In this document: positions 6,054-8,568 of the stretch, piece by piece
Layout of the letters: every line of letters starts with the position of its first letter
Position numbering within the stretch: position 1 is the stretch's first letter
Origin: Bacillota bacterium
GTDB taxonomy: Bacteria; Bacillota; Clostridia; Oscillospirales; Oscillospiraceae
Assembly: GCA_023406225.1 (NCBI GenBank)
Contig: JAEXWS010000195.1
Coordinates: 1 to 8,568 of the forward strand
Direction of reading: 5' to 3'
DNA: 8,568 nucleotides
Notes under the pieces: model-generated
What the model saw: only the letters and a program-made list of their open reading frames with translations
Database searches by the model: none
What the model was told of the DNA's origin: nothing
Made by a program: the position numbers and the translations under genes

Positions 6054-6255
6054 GCTTTTGGCGGCGCGGAATTTTTTATAAGGCGCTTTGGCGGAGAAAA
6101 CGACTCTGGGCCGCCGGATGCGTTGGCTTTTTCCCGGTTTGCAGAACGGGCCCGCCTGCCGGGGGAGAGGACCTGGGCACTCTTTCGGGCCCGCCGCCTA
6201 TGATGGCATACGGGCGGCTTTCCGTCCGAACCCTGATAAAAAAGGCGGAGATCGT
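6054..6255 (+). other. GC-rich leader of the ZIP transporter gene, possibly structured
   Basis: About 200 bases without a convincing gene, divergent from the guaD promoter. A T-run with TATAAG (6077-6082) could be a -10 box, but no good -35 precedes it; TATGAT at 6199-6204 is another weak candidate. The decamer CGGGCCCGCC occurs twice (6147-6156, 6186-6195). A hairpin GCCGCC-TATG / CATA-CG-GGCGGC spans 6193-6218 with a two-base bulge. These CCGCC runs could also pair with the GGCGGAG ribosome site (6244-6250). No known riboswitch class was recognised. Confidence 0.3.
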
Positions 6256-7020
6256 ATGTTGCAATCGATTCAATGGGCGGCGGCGGGGACGGGATTTACC
6301 TTCCTGATGACCACGCTGGGCGCCGCCATGGTGTTTTTCTTCGCGGGCGCGCCCAAACCCCGGTTCCAGCGGGCCATGCTGGGCTTCGCGGCGGGCGTCA
6401 TGACGGCGGCCGCGGTCTGGAGCCTGCTGATCCCGGCCATTGACCAGGCGGCGGCGGAGAGCGCCCTGCCCGGCTGGTTCCCGGCGGCGGGCGGGATGCT
6501 TCTGGGCGTGGTGTTTCTGGCGGCGCTGGACGCCCTGCTGCCCAAGCTGCGGCGGTCCCGGGAGGAGATGACGGCCACCTGGAAGCAGACCACCTTGCTG
6601 GTGACGGCCATCACCCTACATAACGTGCCCGAGGGTATGGCGGTGGGCCTGGCCTTCGCCCTGGCGGCCCAGGGCGAGGGGCTTGCGGGCGCCGCGGCGC
6701 TGGCGCTGGGCATCGGCATCCAGAATTTCCCGGAGGGCGCGGCCATCGCCCTTCCCCTGCGGCAGAACGGGTGGTCCCGGCGGCGCGCCTTTGCGGGCGG
6801 GATGCTCTCCGGCATTGTGGAGCCGGTCTTCGGCGTGCTGGTGGTGCTGGCGGCGGCGGGCGTCCGCCCGCTGATGCCCTGGCTTTTGAGCTTTGCGGCG
6901 GGCGCGATGCTGTACGTGGTGGTGGAGGAACTGGTGCCCCAGGCCCACAGCCGCGCGGGCACCTGCGGATTCGTGTTCGGCTTTCTCATTATGATGGTGC
7001 TGGACGTGGCGCTGGGGTGA
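6256..7020 (+). CDS. ZIP family metal transporter (GufA/ZupT-like)
   Basis: A 254-residue inner-membrane protein with about eight hydrophobic segments (near 5-30, 40-60, 77-97, 113-138, 144-168, 178-200, 207-223 and 233-254). ZIP metal-site motifs are HNVPEG in the fourth segment (H122, N123, E126), IQNFPEG in the fifth (Q156, N157, E160), and SGIVEP in the sixth (E189). IQNFPEG, with Gln in place of His, is typical of the GufA branch. Likely role: uptake of zinc or other divalent metals; the exact metal cannot be told. The ATG at 6256 follows GGCGGAG by five bases. An in-frame TTG at 6088 would add 56 charged, non-hydrophobic residues and is rejected. No link to purine metabolism is evident. 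Confidence 0.9.
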   Translation: MLQSIQWAAAGTGFTFLMTTLGAAMVFFFAGAPKPRFQRAMLGFAAGVMTAAAVWSLLIPAIDQAAAESALPGWFPAAGGMLLGVVFLAALDALLPKLRRSREEMTATWKQTTLLVTAITLHNVPEGMAVGLAFALAAQGEGLAGAAALALGIGIQNFPEGAAIALPLRQNGWSRRRAFAGGMLSGIVEPVFGVLVVLAAAGVRPLMPWLLSFAAGAMLYVVVEELVPQAHSRAGTCGFVFGFLIMMVLDVALG

Positions 7021-7182
7021 TTCGGGGGGCTCTCCTCCCGCCCCCTCCCGCCGAGGCCGCCGGTCATGGCTGTGCGCGTTCCCCGGCCCCCGGGATGGAG
7101 GAGATCCCCCGAAGCGGCTTTTCTTGGGACCGTGCGCGGTCCGTTTCCTCCGCCGGGAAACGGGGCCTGCGCGGGGAGAGAA
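7021..7182. other. GC-rich spacer after the ZIP gene with small hairpins
   Basis: This spacer holds no gene. It contains GGGGG/CCCCC pairing (7025-7029 with 7041-7045) just after the ZIP stop, a hairpin GGACCG-TGCG-CGGTCC (7127-7142), and a hairpin GTTTCC/GGAAAC (7143-7161). None has a clear T-run, so a role in ending the ZIP transcript is only possible. Confidence 0.35.
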
Positions 7183-7217
7183 GAAAGGACCGGCCCCGCC
7201 CGGGGACCGGTCCTTTC
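7183..7217. terminator. Terminator hairpin between the ZIP gene and cinA
   Basis: GAAAGGACCGG (7183-7193) pairs with CCGGTCCTTTC (7207-7217). Inside, CCCC pairs with GGGG across loop GCCC, with one bulged A (7206). It begins one base beyond the cinA stop on the minus strand, where the 3' flank reads TTTCTTCTCTCC, a pyrimidine-rich tract. It also faces the convergent ZIP gene and can serve both. Confidence 0.8.
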
Positions 7218-7218
7218 C

Positions 7219-8472
7219 TCATATGTTGAGCCCCGTCAGATACCGCCGCAGCACGTCGAACGCATGGTTCGCGGCAAGGCCCCGTATCCGGTCCCTGCGC
7301 TGCCGCCCGGCGTCCATCTTTCGGCAGAAGGTCCCCGTGGGCGTGGCAAGCCCGATATACACGATCCCGACCGGCGTGCCGCGCTCGTCCGGGTCCGGCC
7401 CCGCCACGCCGGTCACGGACACCGCGATGTCCGCCCCGGTGGCGCGCCGCGCGCCCTCGGCCATAGCCCGGGCGCTCTCTTCGGAAACCGCGCCGTGGGC
7501 GTCCAAAAGGGCCTGGGGGACCCCCAGCACGTCCGCCTTCACGCTGGTCCAATAGCTCACCACGCCGCCCCGGTACACGGCGGAGGCCCCCGGCAGGGCG
7601 GTCATCCGCTCCGCCGCCAGTCCGCCGGTGCAGCTTTCGGCGGTGGCGAAGGTGAGGCCCCGCTCTTTCAGCAGCCGGAGGCAGACCGCCTCCAGCCCCA
7701 TCACGTCCACCCCGTACACAACGTTCCCCAGGAGGGCTTTGACCTCTTCCACCACCGGGGCCAGCATGGCCTCCGCCGCCGCCTCCGTCTTCGCTTTCGC
7801 CGTGGCCCGGAGGCACACCTCGCAGGGCTTGGCATAGGTGGCGAGAGACGGGTTTTCCATGGCGGCCATCTTCTCGTGGAGCAGCTCGTCCACGGAGCTT
7901 TCCCCCATGCCGAAGGTCATGATGTCCCGGGAGACGATCACCTCCCTGGAAAGGCTTTTGAGATAGGGCTCCGCGCACCGGCGAAGCATGGTCTCGCACT
8001 CGTGGGGCGGGCCCGGCAGCATCAGCACATGCACGCCGTCCGCTTCAAAGGCGCAGCCCGGCGCGGTGCCCACCGGATTGTCGAACACCACGCAGCCCTC
8101 GGGCAGCTCCGCCTGCTGGGTGTTGTTTTCCGGCATGGGCATGTGGAGGGCGGATTCGTAAAAGCGCCGGATATCTTCTAGGATGTCCCGGTGCAGCACC
8201 AGGGGCCGGCCGAAGGCGGCGCAGATGGTCTGCTTGGTGAGATCGTCATAGGTGGGGCCCAGGCCCCCGGTGGTGAGGATGACATCCGCCCGGGACCGGG
8301 CCACGTCCAGCGCCTGGCGGAGCCGGACCGGATTGTCTCCCACCACCGTATGCCAAAAGACGTTGACGCCCAGGGCGGACAAGCGCTCGGACAGCATCTG
8401 CGCATTCGTGTTGGCGATGGCGCCCAGCAGCAGCTCGGTGCCCACGGCGATGATTTCGGCGGTGTGCCGCAT
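7219..8472 (-). CDS. cinA: CinA family protein (nicotinamide-nucleotide amidohydrolase)
   Basis: 417 residues, the usual length of full CinA. The N-terminal MoCF/COG1058 domain (about 1-170) begins with AEIIAVGTELLLG and contains TTGGLGPTYDDLT (67-79), NPVGTAPG (132-139) and LPGPPHE (152-158). The C-terminal PncC domain (about 258-415) has AESCTGG (278-284), with the catalytic Ser and the surrounding family motif, and VTGVAGPD. PncC domains hydrolyse NMN to nicotinate mononucleotide in NAD recycling. The AGPGGGT-type loop is AGPDPDERGTPVG here, a variant. The ATG at 8470-8472 has AAGGGGA (8487-8481) eight bases upstream. A longer frame to 8565 would add 31 residues that do not resemble CinA and has no ribosome site, so the later start is chosen. 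Confidence 0.93.
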   Translation of the reverse strand: MRHTAEIIAVGTELLLGAIANTNAQMLSERLSALGVNVFWHTVVGDNPVRLRQALDVARSRADVILTTGGLGPTYDDLTKQTICAAFGRPLVLHRDILEDIRRFYESALHMPMPENNTQQAELPEGCVVFDNPVGTAPGCAFEADGVHVLMLPGPPHECETMLRRCAEPYLKSLSREVIVSRDIMTFGMGESSVDELLHEKMAAMENPSLATYAKPCEVCLRATAKAKTEAAAEAMLAPVVEEVKALLGNVVYGVDVMGLEAVCLRLLKERGLTFATAESCTGGLAAERMTALPGASAVYRGGVVSYWTSVKADVLGVPQALLDAHGAVSEESARAMAEGARRATGADIAVSVTGVAGPDPDERGTPVGIVYIGLATPTGTFCRKMDAGRQRRDRIRGLAANHAFDVLRRYLTGLNI

Positions 8473-8532
8473 GGTTGAGGTCCCCTTTTGCATTATTTGT
8501 GTGATTCGGATAAGAGAAAGCGTGAAAATGCA

Positions 8533-8549
8533 CGGGAAAGCGTTTCCCG
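8533..8549. promoter_or_regulatory. Perfect 7-bp inverted repeat upstream of cinA, cre-like
   Basis: CGGGAAA-GCG-TTTCCCG, 61 bp upstream of the cinA start. The core GAAAGCGTTTC resembles a CcpA cre site (TGAAAGCGTTTCA-like), but the outer T and A are G and C here. It could be an operator, a hairpin belonging to the gene beyond the window, or chance. No strong cinA promoter was found in 8473-8532. Confidence 0.25.
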
Positions 8550-8568
8550 GTCGTTGGAGAGCCATTGG

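Noticed and set aside
6147..6195. Twice-repeated CGGGCCCGCC as a CRISPR-like or binding-site array
   Set aside because: There are only two copies of a very GC-rich decamer with no third unit. It is noted only as part of the ZIP leader.
6088..6255. N-terminal extension of the ZIP transporter from a TTG at 6088
   Set aside because: The 56 added residues are polar and Arg/Gly/Pro-rich and do not resemble ZIP proteins. The ATG at 6256 has a good ribosome site and directly precedes the first membrane segment.
7066..8181. 371-codon plus-strand open frame opposite cinA
   Set aside because: It covers the terminator hairpin and runs antisense to cinA; the composition is typical of a GC-rich shadow frame.
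8473..8565. N-terminal extension of CinA from an ATG at 8563-8565
   Set aside because: CinA proteins begin close to the AEIIAVGTELL motif. The ATG at 8470-8472 has a proper ribosome site; the extension does not.

Overview
The window is GC-rich DNA, dense in genes, most likely from an anaerobic Firmicute of the class Clostridia (Oscillospiraceae-like gut bacteria fit best). This rests on a guanine-class riboswitch, an FCD-type GntR regulator, a three-subunit molybdenum hydroxylase, a C_GCAxxG_C_C family protein, and GC-rich intergenic palindromes. The assignment is inference; no rRNA or other marker gene is present.

Left part (1-3390, + strand): the 3' end of a xanthine dehydrogenase-type operon. 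It runs molybdopterin subunit (5' truncated by the window edge), FAD subunit, [2Fe-2S] subunit, then a small Cys-rich C_GCAxxG_C_C protein. The genes overlap or nearly abut, so they are probably one transcript. Next is a 262-bp non-coding composite repeat (3404-3665) with inverted, palindromic ends and two inner hairpins. It probably also ends the operon's transcript.

Middle (3690-6053): a GntR/FCD regulator (+ strand) with its own promoter runs convergently into guanine deaminase (guaD, - strand). A 21-bp perfect hairpin separates the two. The guaD leader holds the main find: a guanine riboswitch aptamer (minus strand, about 5997-5930) directly followed by an intrinsic terminator. The terminator's lower stem reuses the 3' strand of aptamer helix P1. 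That arrangement predicts a ligand-ON switch, as expected for a gene that consumes guanine. A good extended -10 promoter lies upstream of it (6025-6053).

Right part (6054-8568): a ZIP-family metal transporter (+ strand) with a GC-rich leader, a shared terminator hairpin, and cinA (- strand).

Together the locus reads as purine salvage or catabolism: GuaD turns guanine into xanthine, and the molybdenum hydroxylase would interconvert xanthine and urate (or hypoxanthine). Guanine sensed by RNA, and perhaps an unknown effector sensed by the GntR protein, would set expression. The transporter and cinA appear to be unrelated neighbours.
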